Shown: in pieces, positions 17,432 to 25,331 of the stretch
Numbering within the stretch: position 1 is the first letter of the stretch
Layout of the letters: each line of letters begins with the position of its first letter
The notes under the pieces: model-generated
Told to the model about the DNA's origin: nothing
The model's database searches: none
What the model saw: the letters and a program-made list of their open reading frames with translations, nothing else
Assembly (NCBI RefSeq): GCF_006658505.1
Contig: NZ_VFUZ01000019.1
Span: 1 to 64,000, forward strand
Origin: Mesorhizobium sp. B2-4-15
Lineage (GTDB): Bacteria > Pseudomonadota > Alphaproteobacteria > Rhizobiales > Rhizobiaceae
DNA: 64,000 bases
Direction: 5' to 3'
Position numbers and translations under genes: made by a program

Positions 17432-18381
17432 GCTTGCTGTGTTCGCTGCCGCTCGCCGCGCAGCTTTTCGGGGCCTGTGCGCCCACCGCCCCGCTGGCCG
17501 TCGGCTATGTCGAAGGCGACTATGTGCTGCTGGCGCCGATCGAGGTGGCGCAGGTCGAGGCAGTTGCCGTGAAGCGCGGCGATCGCGTCACGCCCGGCAC
17601 GACGGTGGTGACGCTGGAAAGCGCCGACGCAAAGATCGCGGTGGCGCAGGCCGAGGCAAGCCTCGCCCAGGCGCAGGCACAGCTTGCCGACCTGCAGGTC
17701 GGCAAGCGGCCGGAGGAAATCGCCGCGCTCAAGGCTCAGGTCGACATGGCCAAGGCGCAGGCCGATGACGCAAAGCGAAAATACGACCGCGCCGCCGATC
17801 TGTTCAAGCGCGGCACCGGCACCCAGGCCGATTACGACACGGCTTCGGCGACGCTGGAGACCGCCAACGCCCAGGTCGGGCAGGCTGAGGCCAATCTCGC
17901 CGTCGGCGGCCTGCCGGCGCGCGCCGAGACGATCAAGGCCGCCGACAATCAGGTCAAGCAGGCGCGGGCCGCGTTGCAGCAGGCCGAGTGGCGGCTGTCG
18001 AAACGGGTGCTGGCGGCGCCGTCGCCCGGCCGCGTCAACGATGTCATTCGCAATCCAGGCGATACAGCCGGGCCGACGGCGCCTGTCATCTCCATGCTGC
18101 CCGACGGCGCGGTCAAGCTCACCGTCTATATACCGGAAACCGCCTTCGCTTCCGTCAAGGTGGGCAGCCTGCTCAAAGTTCGTTGCGACGGTTGCGGCCC
18201 GGACGTGAAGGCGCGCGTCAGCTATGTCTCGCCCGACCCCGAATTCACGCCGCCGGTGATCTATTCGCTCGAGAACCGGCAGAAGCTGGTCTATCTCGTC
18301 GAGGCGCGGCCGGAGGGCGATGCGGGTCTGCTGCAGCCCGGCCAGATTGTCGACGTCGATCTCGCGGAAACGGCGAAATGA
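17428..18381 (+). CDS. HlyD-type membrane fusion protein (YbhG-like)
   Basis: Periplasmic adaptor of an ABC exporter, 317 residues. A short hydrophobic N-terminus (with a Cys at residue 17 after LFGA, possibly a lipoprotein site but a poor lipobox) is followed by a biotinyl-lipoyl-like half (VEAVAVKRGDRVTPG). A long Ala/Gln-rich coiled coil follows at about residues 70-190 (AQAEASLAQAQAQLADLQVGKRPEE), then the second lipoyl half and beta barrel. It overlaps both neighbours by ATGA. It should connect the inner-membrane ABC pair to an outer-membrane channel; no TolC-like gene is present here. Confidence 0.9.
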   Translation: MSLLCSLPLAAQLFGACAPTAPLAVGYVEGDYVLLAPIEVAQVEAVAVKRGDRVTPGTTVVTLESADAKIAVAQAEASLAQAQAQLADLQVGKRPEEIAALKAQVDMAKAQADDAKRKYDRAADLFKRGTGTQADYDTASATLETANAQVGQAEANLAVGGLPARAETIKAADNQVKQARAALQQAEWRLSKRVLAAPSPGRVNDVIRNPGDTAGPTAPVISMLPDGAVKLTVYIPETAFASVKVGSLLKVRCDGCGPDVKARVSYVSPDPEFTPPVIYSLENRQKLVYLVEARPEGDAGLLQPGQIVDVDLAETAK

Positions 18382-19298
18382 ACGTCATCGACGTTCATGG
18401 CCTGGTCAAGCGGTTCGGCGACAAGACCGTCGTCGACCATGTGACGATGGCGGTCGCCGAAGGCGAGATCGTCGGCTTCCTCGGCCCCAATGGTTCGGGC
18501 AAGACCACCACCATCCGCATCATGTGCGGCCTGCTGACGCCGGATGAGGGCGAAGGCACGGTGCTGGGGTTCAACATCCGCACCGACTCGCTCCGGATCA
18601 AGCGCGAAGTCGGCTACATGACGCAGAAATTCTCGTTCTACGAGGATCTGACGATCGGCGAGAACCTCGAATTCGTGGCGCGGCTCTACCAATTGAAGCC
18701 GGTCGAAGAGTACGTGGCCAAGACACTCGATGAGCTTGGGCTGGCCAGCCGCCGCAACCAGTTGGCCGGCACCTTGTCCGGCGGCTGGAAGCAGCGGCTG
18801 GCGCTGGCCGCCTGCATCATGCACAAGCCGAGGCTGCTTTTGCTCGACGAGCCGACGGCCGGCGTCGACCCGAAGGCGCGGCGCGAATTCTGGGACGAGA
18901 TCCATCACCTCGCCAGCGGCGGTCTCACCGTGCTGGTCTCCACCCACTACATGGATGAAGCCGAGCGTTGCCACCGCATCAGCTACATCTCCTACGGCAA
19001 GATGCTGGCCACCGGCACCGTCGCCGAGGTGGTGCAGAATGCCGGGCTGACCACGTTCGTTGTCCAGGGCCCACGTCTCGACAAGCTGGCCGAAACGCTG
19101 CAGGGCCGCCCCGGCGTCGACCAGGTGGCGCCGTTCGGCGCGACGCTGCATGTCGTCGGCTCCGACAAGAAGAAGCTCGAAACGGCCCTCGCCGATGTCG
19201 AGAAGCAATACAAGGGCGTGACGGTGGCACCAGGTGAGACCAGCCTCGAGGACGTCTTCATCCAGTTCATGTCGGGTTCGAAGGACAACATGGCATGA
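18378..19298 (+). CDS. ABC exporter ATP-binding protein (YbhF-like, single domain)
   Basis: ATPase of 306 residues. Walker A is GPNGSGKTT, the signature is LSGGWKQR, Walker B is LLLLDEPTAGVD, and the switch His lies in STHYMDEAE. E. coli YbhF carries two ATPase domains in one chain, whereas this protein has one. The ATG at 18378 overlaps the upstream stop (ATGA). The open frame reaches back to 17988 but that part lies out of frame over the adaptor gene. The C-terminal extension (EDVFIQFMSG) is typical of ABC-2 exporters. Confidence 0.92.
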   Translation: MNVIDVHGLVKRFGDKTVVDHVTMAVAEGEIVGFLGPNGSGKTTTIRIMCGLLTPDEGEGTVLGFNIRTDSLRIKREVGYMTQKFSFYEDLTIGENLEFVARLYQLKPVEEYVAKTLDELGLASRRNQLAGTLSGGWKQRLALAACIMHKPRLLLLDEPTAGVDPKARREFWDEIHHLASGGLTVLVSTHYMDEAERCHRISYISYGKMLATGTVAEVVQNAGLTTFVVQGPRLDKLAETLQGRPGVDQVAPFGATLHVVGSDKKKLETALADVEKQYKGVTVAPGETSLEDVFIQFMSGSKDNMA

Positions 19299-20431
19299 GC
19301 AGCGTCTTTTCCTTTGCCCGGCTCGGCGCGCTGCTGATCAAGGAATTCATCCAGATGCGGCGCGACCGCATCACCTTCGCCATGATGCTCGGCGTGCCCC
19401 TGGTGCAGCTGGTGCTGTTCGGCTTCGCCATCAACAATGATCCGAAGGGCTTGCCGACGGCCCTGGTGGCGATGAGCAACGACCAGTATACGCGCGCCAT
19501 GGTCTCCGCGCTGCAGGTGACGGGCTACTATCGTTTCGACCATGTGGCCCAGAGCGCCGAAGAGGCGGAGTTCCTGATGGCGCGCGGCGACGTGTCCTTC
19601 GTCGTCACGATCCCGGCCGACTTCGCCAGGCGCGTCGAGCGCGGCGACAATCCGCGGATCCTGATCGAGGCGGACGCGACCGATCCCTCGGCCGCGAGCG
19701 GCGCCATTTCCACGCTGAGCACGATCGCCGGCCAGGCGCTGCTGCGCGCCCAGGGCATGCAGGCCGCCGCCGCCGAGAACGCCAGACAGCAGCTCCAGGT
19801 GGTGGTGCATCAGCGCTACAATCCGGAAGGCATCTCGCAGTACAACATCGTGCCCGGCCTGCTCGGCGTCATCCTGCAGATGACCATGGTGATGATGACG
19901 GCCATGGCGCTGACCCGCGAAACCGAGCGCGGCACGATGGAAAACCTGCTCGCCATGCCGTCGAGCCCCGCCGAGATCATGCTGGGCAAGGTGCTGCCCT
20001 TCCTTGTCGTCGGCGCGGTGCAGGTTGCGGTGGTGCTGGTGGCGGCGAAGCTCCTGTTCGATATCCCGTTCGTCGGCAGCCTGACACTGCTCTTGTCGTC
20101 GGTGCTTGTCTTCGTGCTTTCGCTGGTGCTGCTCGGCTATACCATCTCGACCATGGCCCGCTCGCAGATGCAGGCGATGCAGCTCACCTTCTTTTTCTTC
20201 CTGCCCTCGCTGCTGCTGTCGGGCTTCATGTTCCCCTACCGCGGCATGCCGGGCTGGGCCCAGGCGCTGGGCGAAATCTTCCCGCTGACGCATTTCCTGC
20301 GCATCACCCGGTCGGTCATGCTCAAGGGGGCCGATTTCCATGCAATCGCGGTCGAGATCGGCTGGCTCGCCGTGTTCGTGCTGGTGTTCGCGGGCACTGC
20401 GCTGTTGCGGTTCAGGCGCACGCTGGATTAA
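19295..20431 (+). CDS. ABC-2 exporter permease (YbhS/YbhR-like)
   Basis: Inner-membrane permease of 378 residues. It has one N-terminal helix after a conserved basic stretch (LIKEFIQMRRDRITFAMML), a large extracytoplasmic domain of about 140 residues, then five helices with ETERGTMENLLAMP and FFFFLPSLLLSGFMFPYRGMP. This is the YhiH/YbhS layout. Only one permease is encoded (E. coli has two), so it probably works as a homodimer. The gene ends 4 bases inside the convergent hypothetical gene. Confidence 0.92.
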   Translation: MSSVFSFARLGALLIKEFIQMRRDRITFAMMLGVPLVQLVLFGFAINNDPKGLPTALVAMSNDQYTRAMVSALQVTGYYRFDHVAQSAEEAEFLMARGDVSFVVTIPADFARRVERGDNPRILIEADATDPSAASGAISTLSTIAGQALLRAQGMQAAAAENARQQLQVVVHQRYNPEGISQYNIVPGLLGVILQMTMVMMTAMALTRETERGTMENLLAMPSSPAEIMLGKVLPFLVVGAVQVAVVLVAAKLLFDIPFVGSLTLLLSSVLVFVLSLVLLGYTISTMARSQMQAMQLTFFFFLPSLLLSGFMFPYRGMPGWAQALGEIFPLTHFLRITRSVMLKGADFHAIAVEIGWLAVFVLVFAGTALLRFRRTLD

Positions 20432-20853
20432 AGTTGATTGGAATACAACGCTCGGAAGAAACTATCCCCGTATCGGCTGAACTTGACCTTGGCCCAAGCA
20501 GCGATAGCGATCTCTTCGTCCGTGACCGCTCGCCTGTATTCCATTGTTATCCTCATGCCTCCGCCCTCTAAGCCATTGTCAATTATGGTCATTCTCGGGC
20601 TTCCATCCGAGAAATAGATATACCAATATGCAAAAAGGACGAGATATCGCTTGCCGATGGAGGTTGCGTAACTCTCGATGGCCTGAACTGCCGCCTGAAC
20701 GGCGTCAAAAGATTTCGAGCGCAGTGCTCGCTCAAGCGTGACGAACAGTAGGAATAGATCTTTGTCGATAAGGATGGGGTTGCCATCCCCTGTATTCTTT
20801 ACGCCACGGAGTGTCAGTTTCCGCCTCGTGGCAAGGTAGATCGAAAGGGCCAT
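20428..20853 (-). CDS. Hypothetical protein, atypical composition
   Basis: Unrecognised soluble protein of 141 residues with no signal peptide. It is rich in aromatic residues (RYLVLFAYWYIYFSDG) and the DNA is visibly less GC-rich than its neighbours, with codons such as ATA and TAT. There is no clear ribosome-binding site. The stop overlaps the end of the convergent permease by 4 bases. It may be a recently acquired or fast-evolving gene; a chance frame cannot be excluded. Confidence 0.5.
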   Translation of the reverse strand: MALSIYLATRRKLTLRGVKNTGDGNPILIDKDLFLLFVTLERALRSKSFDAVQAAVQAIESYATSIGKRYLVLFAYWYIYFSDGSPRMTIIDNGLEGGGMRITMEYRRAVTDEEIAIAAWAKVKFSRYGDSFFRALYSNQL

Positions 20854-20957
20854 AATTACTCGAAAACCGTGTTCGCTGCGCTGAACATCGCAGCAATTCT
20901 AGCACCTGCCAAAGTAATCGAGCGCCCTCAGCTTGTCCAATCGCAGATGAAGCCGAC

Positions 20958-21941
20958 TTACGCGGCGGCCATGATTTCGGCATAGGTGCCAAAATCGACA
21001 TTGCCGCCGGACAGCACCACGGCGACGCATTTGCCCGCGAGTTCGATCCCGCCCGAAGACAGCGCCGCCAGTCCGACACAGCCGCCCGGTTCGACCACCA
21101 GCTTGAGATGGGCCATCGCGTCACGCATCGCCTGTGCCGTCGCCTTGTCGGAAACGGCGATGGCGCCGGCGAGGTTCCTGCGGTTGATCTCGAAAGTGAT
21201 GGCGCCCGGCTCGGCGGTGAGGATCGCGTCGCAGATCGAGCTGTAGCCGGGTTCGTTCGAAACCCGGGCGCCGGCGGCAAGCGAGCGGCGCGTGTCGTCG
21301 AAATGCTCCGGCTCCACCGCCCAGACCGCAGTGCCGGGCGAGGCATCCTTGACCGCGACGGAGATGCCGCTGGTCAGGCCGCCGCCGCCGCAGGGAACGA
21401 TGACCGCGTCGAGGCTGACGCCGAGCGCCCTGGCCTGCCTCACGAGTTCCAGGCCGATCGTGCCCTGGCCGGCGATGATGGCCGGATCGTCGAAGGGCGG
21501 CACCAGCACCATGCCCTTGTCTAGATAGGGGCGAACCACGCTCATGCGGTCGTCGCGGAAGCGATCGAACGGCACCACCTCGGCGCCCATCCTGCGGACA
21601 TTGCCGATCTTCATCGCCGGTGCGTCAGCCGGCATGGCGATGACCGCCTTGACGCCGAACATGGCGGCGGAAGCGGCGACCCCTTGCGCATGATTGCCCG
21701 AGGAAAAGGCGACGACGCCACGGCTGCGTTCTTCTTCACTGAGCGATGACAGCTTGTTGTGGGCGCCGCGGAACTTGAACGAGCCGGTGCGCTGCAGCGT
21801 CTCGGGCTTGAACAGGATACGGCCGCCAAAGCGCTTGTTCAGCTCCTGCGATTCGATCAAGGGGGTTTCGACAATCAGGCCCGAAAGCCGGATAGCGGCG
21901 GCGCGGATGTCGGCGATGCCGGGAAGGGTGAGGGTGGTCAT
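20958..21941 (-). CDS. Threonine/serine dehydratase (PLP-dependent)
   Basis: Pyridoxal-phosphate enzyme of fold type II, 327 residues, deaminating L-threonine or L-serine to the 2-oxo acid. The PLP lysine lies in GSFKFRGAHNKL, the substrate loop is SSGNHAQGVA, and the phosphate-binding Gly-rich loop is VPCGGGGLTSG. It lacks the C-terminal ACT domain of biosynthetic IlvA, so a catabolic role is more likely. The ATG at 21941 (MTTLTLPG) was preferred; another ATG is 11 codons upstream. Confidence 0.9.
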   Translation of the reverse strand: MTTLTLPGIADIRAAAIRLSGLIVETPLIESQELNKRFGGRILFKPETLQRTGSFKFRGAHNKLSSLSEEERSRGVVAFSSGNHAQGVAASAAMFGVKAVIAMPADAPAMKIGNVRRMGAEVVPFDRFRDDRMSVVRPYLDKGMVLVPPFDDPAIIAGQGTIGLELVRQARALGVSLDAVIVPCGGGGLTSGISVAVKDASPGTAVWAVEPEHFDDTRRSLAAGARVSNEPGYSSICDAILTAEPGAITFEINRRNLAGAIAVSDKATAQAMRDAMAHLKLVVEPGGCVGLAALSSGGIELAGKCVAVVLSGGNVDFGTYAEIMAAA

Positions 21942-22118
21942 GCGAATTCCAGCAAGAGAGATGATGTCTCTCATGATGCCCGCAAAGGCACGTGGCGTGC
22001 CATTGAAAAAATGTGACCGTTACAAAGTTGGCGAGTCATGAACGGCGTTTGCACCGCCCCTCACTGTCCTGCCGGCAGGGCAATGAGGGGCGGCGCCGAG
22101 ACCGGCAATTGAGCGCTC

Positions 22119-22442
22119 CTAACCCAGCAGCGTCCTTTGCCTCTTGGTGCCGCCCAGCTTGCGCCAATTGTTGAAGCGGTGGGTGGCGGCGGCAAACGAG
22201 ATCTTCATCTGCTGTGAGACCGAATAGCGCGACTTGCCCTCGTCGAACATGCGGTAGCAGCACTCGACGCCTTCCTCGGTCAGCTTGCCATCTGGAGCCT
22301 TGTTGTGCGGATTGGCGGGGTCGAACTTCTCGACCTCCTGCTCGACCAGGCCCTTCAGCCTCTGCAGGTCCGCCTCGATGCTGGCGATAAGATCGAGGAC
22401 AGGCTTCGGGTCGAAATGCTGTGCGGGATGCTTTGTCGTCAT
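22119..22442 (-). CDS. Conserved-looking hypothetical protein, HTH-like
   Basis: Protein of 107 residues, unrecognised. The N-terminal half is a predicted helix (LDLIASIEADLQRLKGLVEQEVEKF). The C-terminal half contains EEGVECCYRMFDEGKSRYSVSQQMKISFAAATHRFNNW, which looks like a helix-turn-helix DNA-binding segment. Possible starts are at 22442 (AGGA 9 bases upstream) and 22457. It is divergent from mbfA over a region that also holds the Irr box. Confidence 0.65.
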   Translation of the reverse strand: MTTKHPAQHFDPKPVLDLIASIEADLQRLKGLVEQEVEKFDPANPHNKAPDGKLTEEGVECCYRMFDEGKSRYSVSQQMKISFAAATHRFNNWRKLGGTKRQRTLLG

Positions 22443-22560
22443 CTGCTGGATCCTCATTCTTGTCTTAGGTTCAGCTATATAGGCGAATCTTTGCCGATAA
22501 CAAAGGACCAACCGCCCTCGAGCGCTTCAACAATTCTTGACCTCGCGGCCAAGCATGCGA

Positions 22561-22609
22561 TTGACCGGAGACACTTCCAACCCTAGTTTAGAACCATTCT
22601 AAACTAGGG
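22561..22609 (+). promoter_or_regulatory. Irr (ICE-type) box overlapping the mbfA promoter
   Basis: The perfect dyad at 22581-22609 has arms CCCTAGTTTAGAA and TTCTAAACTAGGG separated by CCA. Its core TTTAGAA-N3-TTCTAAA equals the published iron-control-element consensus bound by Irr in Rhizobiales. TTGACC (22561-22566) with a weak TAGTTT 17 bases later would place the -10 inside the dyad. The site ends 10 bases before the mbfA ATG, so it also covers the ribosome-binding region. Binding would repress mbfA when iron is low. Confidence 0.85.
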
Positions 22610-22619
22610 TGATTTCCTC

Positions 22620-23603
22620 ATGCTTTCCCGTGTTTTCGGCTTCGGCCGCCGCTCCTTCGAGTCACTCTCCGAACAGGAGATCCTGGCGCTGGCAATTTCG
22701 TCCGAGGAGGACGATGGCCGCATCTACCGGGCCTATGCCGACGGGCTGATGGAAAGCTTTCCGCAATCGGCAAAAGTGTTCGAGGAGATGGCCGAGGAAG
22801 AGGATGGCCATCGCGACTCACTGATCGAGCTTTTCCGCAAGCGTTTCGGCGAACGCATTCCGCTGATCCGGCGCGAGCATGTGAAAGGCTATTTCGAGCG
22901 CAAACCCGACTGGCTGGTGAGGCCACTCGGCATCGAGCATGTGCGCAACCAGGCCGAGGCAATGGAGCGGCGGGCCTACCTGTTCTACGTTGAAGCGGCA
23001 AAGCGAACGACGGATGCCTCGACGCGCAAACTGCTCAACGATCTGGCGGTGGCCGAACAGGGCCACGAGACGCTGGCGCAGCGGTTGGAGCAGAAGCACG
23101 TGCCGGGCGCGGTCAAGGCCGAGGAAGCCACGGCCGAGCAGCGTCAGTTCATTCTCACCTATGTGCAGCCGGGGCTGGCCGGGCTGATGGACGGATCGGT
23201 GTCGACGCTGGCGCCGATCTTCGCCGCCGCCTTCGCCACGCATGACACCTGGCAGACGCTCCTGGTCGGGCTTGCCGCCTCGATCGGCGCCGGCATTTCG
23301 ATGGGTTTTACCGAGGTCGCCTCGGACGATGGCAAACTGTCTGGCCGCGGTTCACCGATCAAGCGCGGCCTGACCGTCGGCATCATGACGACGCTGGGCG
23401 GTCTCGGGCACGCGCTGCCCTATCTCATCCCGCATTTCTGGACGGCGACCGCCGTCGCCGCCGTGGTGGTGTTCTTCGAATTGTGGGCGATCGCCTTCGT
23501 CCAGAACCGCTACATGCAGACCCCCTTCCTGCGCGCCGCCTTCCAGGTGGTGCTGGGCGGCGCGCTGGTCTTCGCGGCCGGCGTGCTGATCGGGAATGCA
23601 TGA
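22620..23603 (+). CDS. mbfA: Membrane-bound ferritin-like iron exporter MbfA
   Basis: Inner-membrane protein of 327 residues joining two domains. The N-terminal ferritin/rubrerythrin-like domain (about 1-165) has iron ligands in EEEDGHR and AEQGHE (ExxH pairs). The C-terminal VIT1/CCC1-like domain (about 170-327) has several helices (AGLMDGSVSTLAPIF, GISMGFTEVASDDG). In Bradyrhizobium and Agrobacterium, MbfA exports iron and protects against iron and peroxide stress under Irr control. A perfect Irr box directly precedes this gene, which supports the call. A long palindromic repeat follows the stop. Confidence 0.93.
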   Translation: MLSRVFGFGRRSFESLSEQEILALAISSEEDDGRIYRAYADGLMESFPQSAKVFEEMAEEEDGHRDSLIELFRKRFGERIPLIRREHVKGYFERKPDWLVRPLGIEHVRNQAEAMERRAYLFYVEAAKRTTDASTRKLLNDLAVAEQGHETLAQRLEQKHVPGAVKAEEATAEQRQFILTYVQPGLAGLMDGSVSTLAPIFAAAFATHDTWQTLLVGLAASIGAGISMGFTEVASDDGKLSGRGSPIKRGLTVGIMTTLGGLGHALPYLIPHFWTATAVAAVVVFFELWAIAFVQNRYMQTPFLRAAFQVVLGGALVFAAGVLIGNA

Positions 23604-23614
23604 GCGCCTTTTTA

Positions 23615-23793
23615 CCTTCTCCCCTTGTGGGAGAAGGTGGATCGGTGCGCAGCGCCGAGACGGATGAGGGGTGTTGGACGGAGTGAGACGTTGGCAGCCT
23701 TGTCACCATGCACCCGCATTGGACGCGTTAAGCTGGAGCACCCCTCATCCGACCGAGCTTCGCTCGGCCACCTTCTCCCACAAGGGGAGAAGG
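23615..23793. repeat. Palindromic intergenic repeat (large inverted arms)
   Basis: The 23-base arms CCTTCTCCCCTTGTGGGAGA... (23615-23637) and its exact reverse complement (23771-23793) bracket a second inverted pair CGGATGAGGGGTG (23661-23673) / CACCCCTCATCCG (23739-23751). The whole can fold into a long branched hairpin. It is related to the repeat at 38787-38933, which also has CCACCTTCTCCCC and CCCTCATCCG segments. It lies between convergent mbfA and the ABM protein gene and may serve as a terminator. Confidence 0.85.
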
Positions 23794-23805
23794 AAGAACC
23801 AGCAC

Positions 23806-24150
23806 TCATCCATTCACCGCCCGGCTGTCCGCCGGCACCTGTTCCCTCTCCGTCAGCCCATAGTCGCGCACGACATGCGCGATGCGCAGACGATAGCCGG
23901 CAAAGATGCCGCCACGGCCGGCTTGCTGCGCCTGCCGGTGCTCCTCGGTGTTGCGCCAGGCTTTCACCGCGTCCTCGTCGCGCCAGAATGACAGCGACAG
24001 GATGCGGCTCGGGTCGGCCAGGCTCTGGAAGCGCTCGATCGAGATGAAGCCATCGATGCCGTCGAGCAGAGGGCGCAGATTGGCGGCGATGCCGAGATAG
24101 GCATCGCGTTTGCCCGCCGCCGGTTCGACCTCGAAGATGACGGCGATCAT
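23806..24150 (-). CDS. Antibiotic-biosynthesis-monooxygenase-like (ABM) small protein
   Basis: Protein of 114 residues with the ABM dimeric alpha/beta-barrel pattern: MIAVIFEVEPAAGKRDAYL, GFISIERFQSLADPSRILSLSFW and DEDAVKAWRNTEEHRQAQ. Such domains occur in small monooxygenases and heme-degrading enzymes, but many members have no known activity. Its start overlaps the stop of the upstream NIPSNAP gene by ATGA. The two are co-transcribed and may act on the same substrate or form a mixed dimer; that is inference. Confidence 0.82.
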   Translation of the reverse strand: MIAVIFEVEPAAGKRDAYLGIAANLRPLLDGIDGFISIERFQSLADPSRILSLSFWRDEDAVKAWRNTEEHRQAQQAGRGGIFAGYRLRIAHVVRDYGLTEREQVPADSRAVNG

Positions 24151-24479
24151 GCTTTCACCAATGGCGCGTGCGGACCGGAGACGTGCCTCAGGAACATGCG
24201 GTCCTCCTTGAGGATGAAACGTTCACGGCGGGCGAATTCATAATTTGCCTTGCCGGCGGGATCGGCGGCAAGCCGGGCGCGATAGGCTTCGTAGGCCGCC
24301 AGGCTGTCGATATTGTAGGCGGCATAGGCTGTCGTGGCCGAACCCTCATGCGGGGCATAATAGCCGATCAGGTCGGCGCCGCAGCGCGGAATGGCCTGGC
24401 CCCAGTTGCGGGCATATTCCTCGAAGGCAGCCTTGCCGAACGGGTCGATCTCGTAGCGGATGAAGCAGGTCATGGTCAT
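24147..24479 (-). CDS. NIPSNAP-family small protein
   Basis: Protein of 110 residues in the NIPSNAP group of dimeric alpha/beta-barrel proteins. It shows FIRYEIDPFGKAAFEEYARNW, GYYAPHEGSATTAYA, LAAYEAYRARLAADP and ERFILKEDRMFLR. The ATG at 24479 (MTMTCF) has AGGGAG upstream; an earlier ATG at 24503 has no such site. It is the first gene of a pair with the ABM protein and divergent from the ArsR regulator, which may control it. Confidence 0.82.
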   Translation of the reverse strand: MTMTCFIRYEIDPFGKAAFEEYARNWGQAIPRCGADLIGYYAPHEGSATTAYAAYNIDSLAAYEAYRARLAADPAGKANYEFARRERFILKEDRMFLRHVSGPHAPLVKA

Positions 24480-24651
24480 GGTCGGCTCCCTGGTTTTTTG
24501 CATCGATGGTTCGAGCGCGGTCGAACCGTTATGCGCATCGGTGTGCTAGGCAGTTTCGTGTCAGGAGCCGCCGGCGCTTGCGTCGCCGGCTCCTTGAGCT
24601 GAAGCCAGAATAATGGTTACCTCACTGGGATGCTTCGACAAGGATCAAACT

Positions 24652-25326
24652 ATGCGTGAAGGACCCGACATTGCCCGTATCGCCAGCCTGGTCGGCGACC
24701 CGGCCCGCGCCAACATGCTCTCCGCACTGATGGGCGGCACGGCACTGACGGCGAGCGAGCTTGCGCTGGAAGCCGGCGTCTCCCTGCCGACCGCCAGCTC
24801 GCATCTGTCGAAATTGATGGAGGGCGGACTGCTGACCCTGGCCAGTCAGGGCCGGCATCGCTATTACGGCCTTGCCGGGCCGCAGGTGGCGGGCATGATC
24901 GAGGCCATCACCGGCGTTGCGGAAGCCGTTGGCCCCAAGCGCGTTCGGCCAGGCCCGCGTGACGCCGCGATGCGCGTCGCCCGCGTCTGTTACGACCACC
25001 TCGCCGGCGAGCAGGCGGTGGCGATGCTGGACCGTCTGGTCGAGAAGGACATCCTGCTGCGCGACGACAATGAGATCAGGCTTGGCCCGTCGGCGGCATC
25101 GCATTTCGCGGCCATCGGCATCGATGTCGACGCCAGGCCGCGCCGGCCAGTCTGCCGCGCCTGCCTCGACTGGAGCGTGCGGCGCTCGCACCTCGCGGGC
25201 ACGCTCGGGGCCGCCATTCTCGACAAGATCCTTGCCGAGAAATGGGCACGGCGGGAGAAGGACAGCCGGGCGGTCATTTTCTCGCCGCCGGGCAAGGCGG
25301 CATTCGAGAGGGTGTTTCTAGCCTGA
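24652..25326 (+). CDS. ArsR-family winged-helix regulator
   Basis: Regulator of 224 residues with an N-terminal ArsR-type winged helix (IARIASLVGDPARANMLSAL, then LALEAGVSLPTASSHLSKL, then RHRYYGLAG). The C-terminal domain of about 120 residues contains CRACLDWSVRRSHLAG, as in the longer ArsR proteins found beside small-molecule modification genes. The ATG at 24652 has AAGGAT 6 bases upstream. It is divergent from the NIPSNAP-ABM pair. An imperfect GC-rich hairpin with AGGAGCC/GGCTCCT arms at 24563-24594 lies in the leader or promoter region. Confidence 0.85.
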   Translation: MREGPDIARIASLVGDPARANMLSALMGGTALTASELALEAGVSLPTASSHLSKLMEGGLLTLASQGRHRYYGLAGPQVAGMIEAITGVAEAVGPKRVRPGPRDAAMRVARVCYDHLAGEQAVAMLDRLVEKDILLRDDNEIRLGPSAASHFAAIGIDVDARPRRPVCRACLDWSVRRSHLAGTLGAAILDKILAEKWARREKDSRAVIFSPPGKAAFERVFLA

Positions 25327-25331
25327 GCCGG

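Noticed and set aside
23615..23793. Large inverted repeats considered as insertion-sequence ends or CRISPR
   Set aside because: There is no transposase between the arms, the centre is under 200 bases, and the repeats are not regularly spaced direct repeats. They fit small palindromic intergenic elements.
24563..24594. GC-rich hairpin before the ArsR gene considered as a terminator or riboswitch
   Set aside because: There is a bulge in the stem, no T-run follows on either strand, and no conserved aptamer features are visible.
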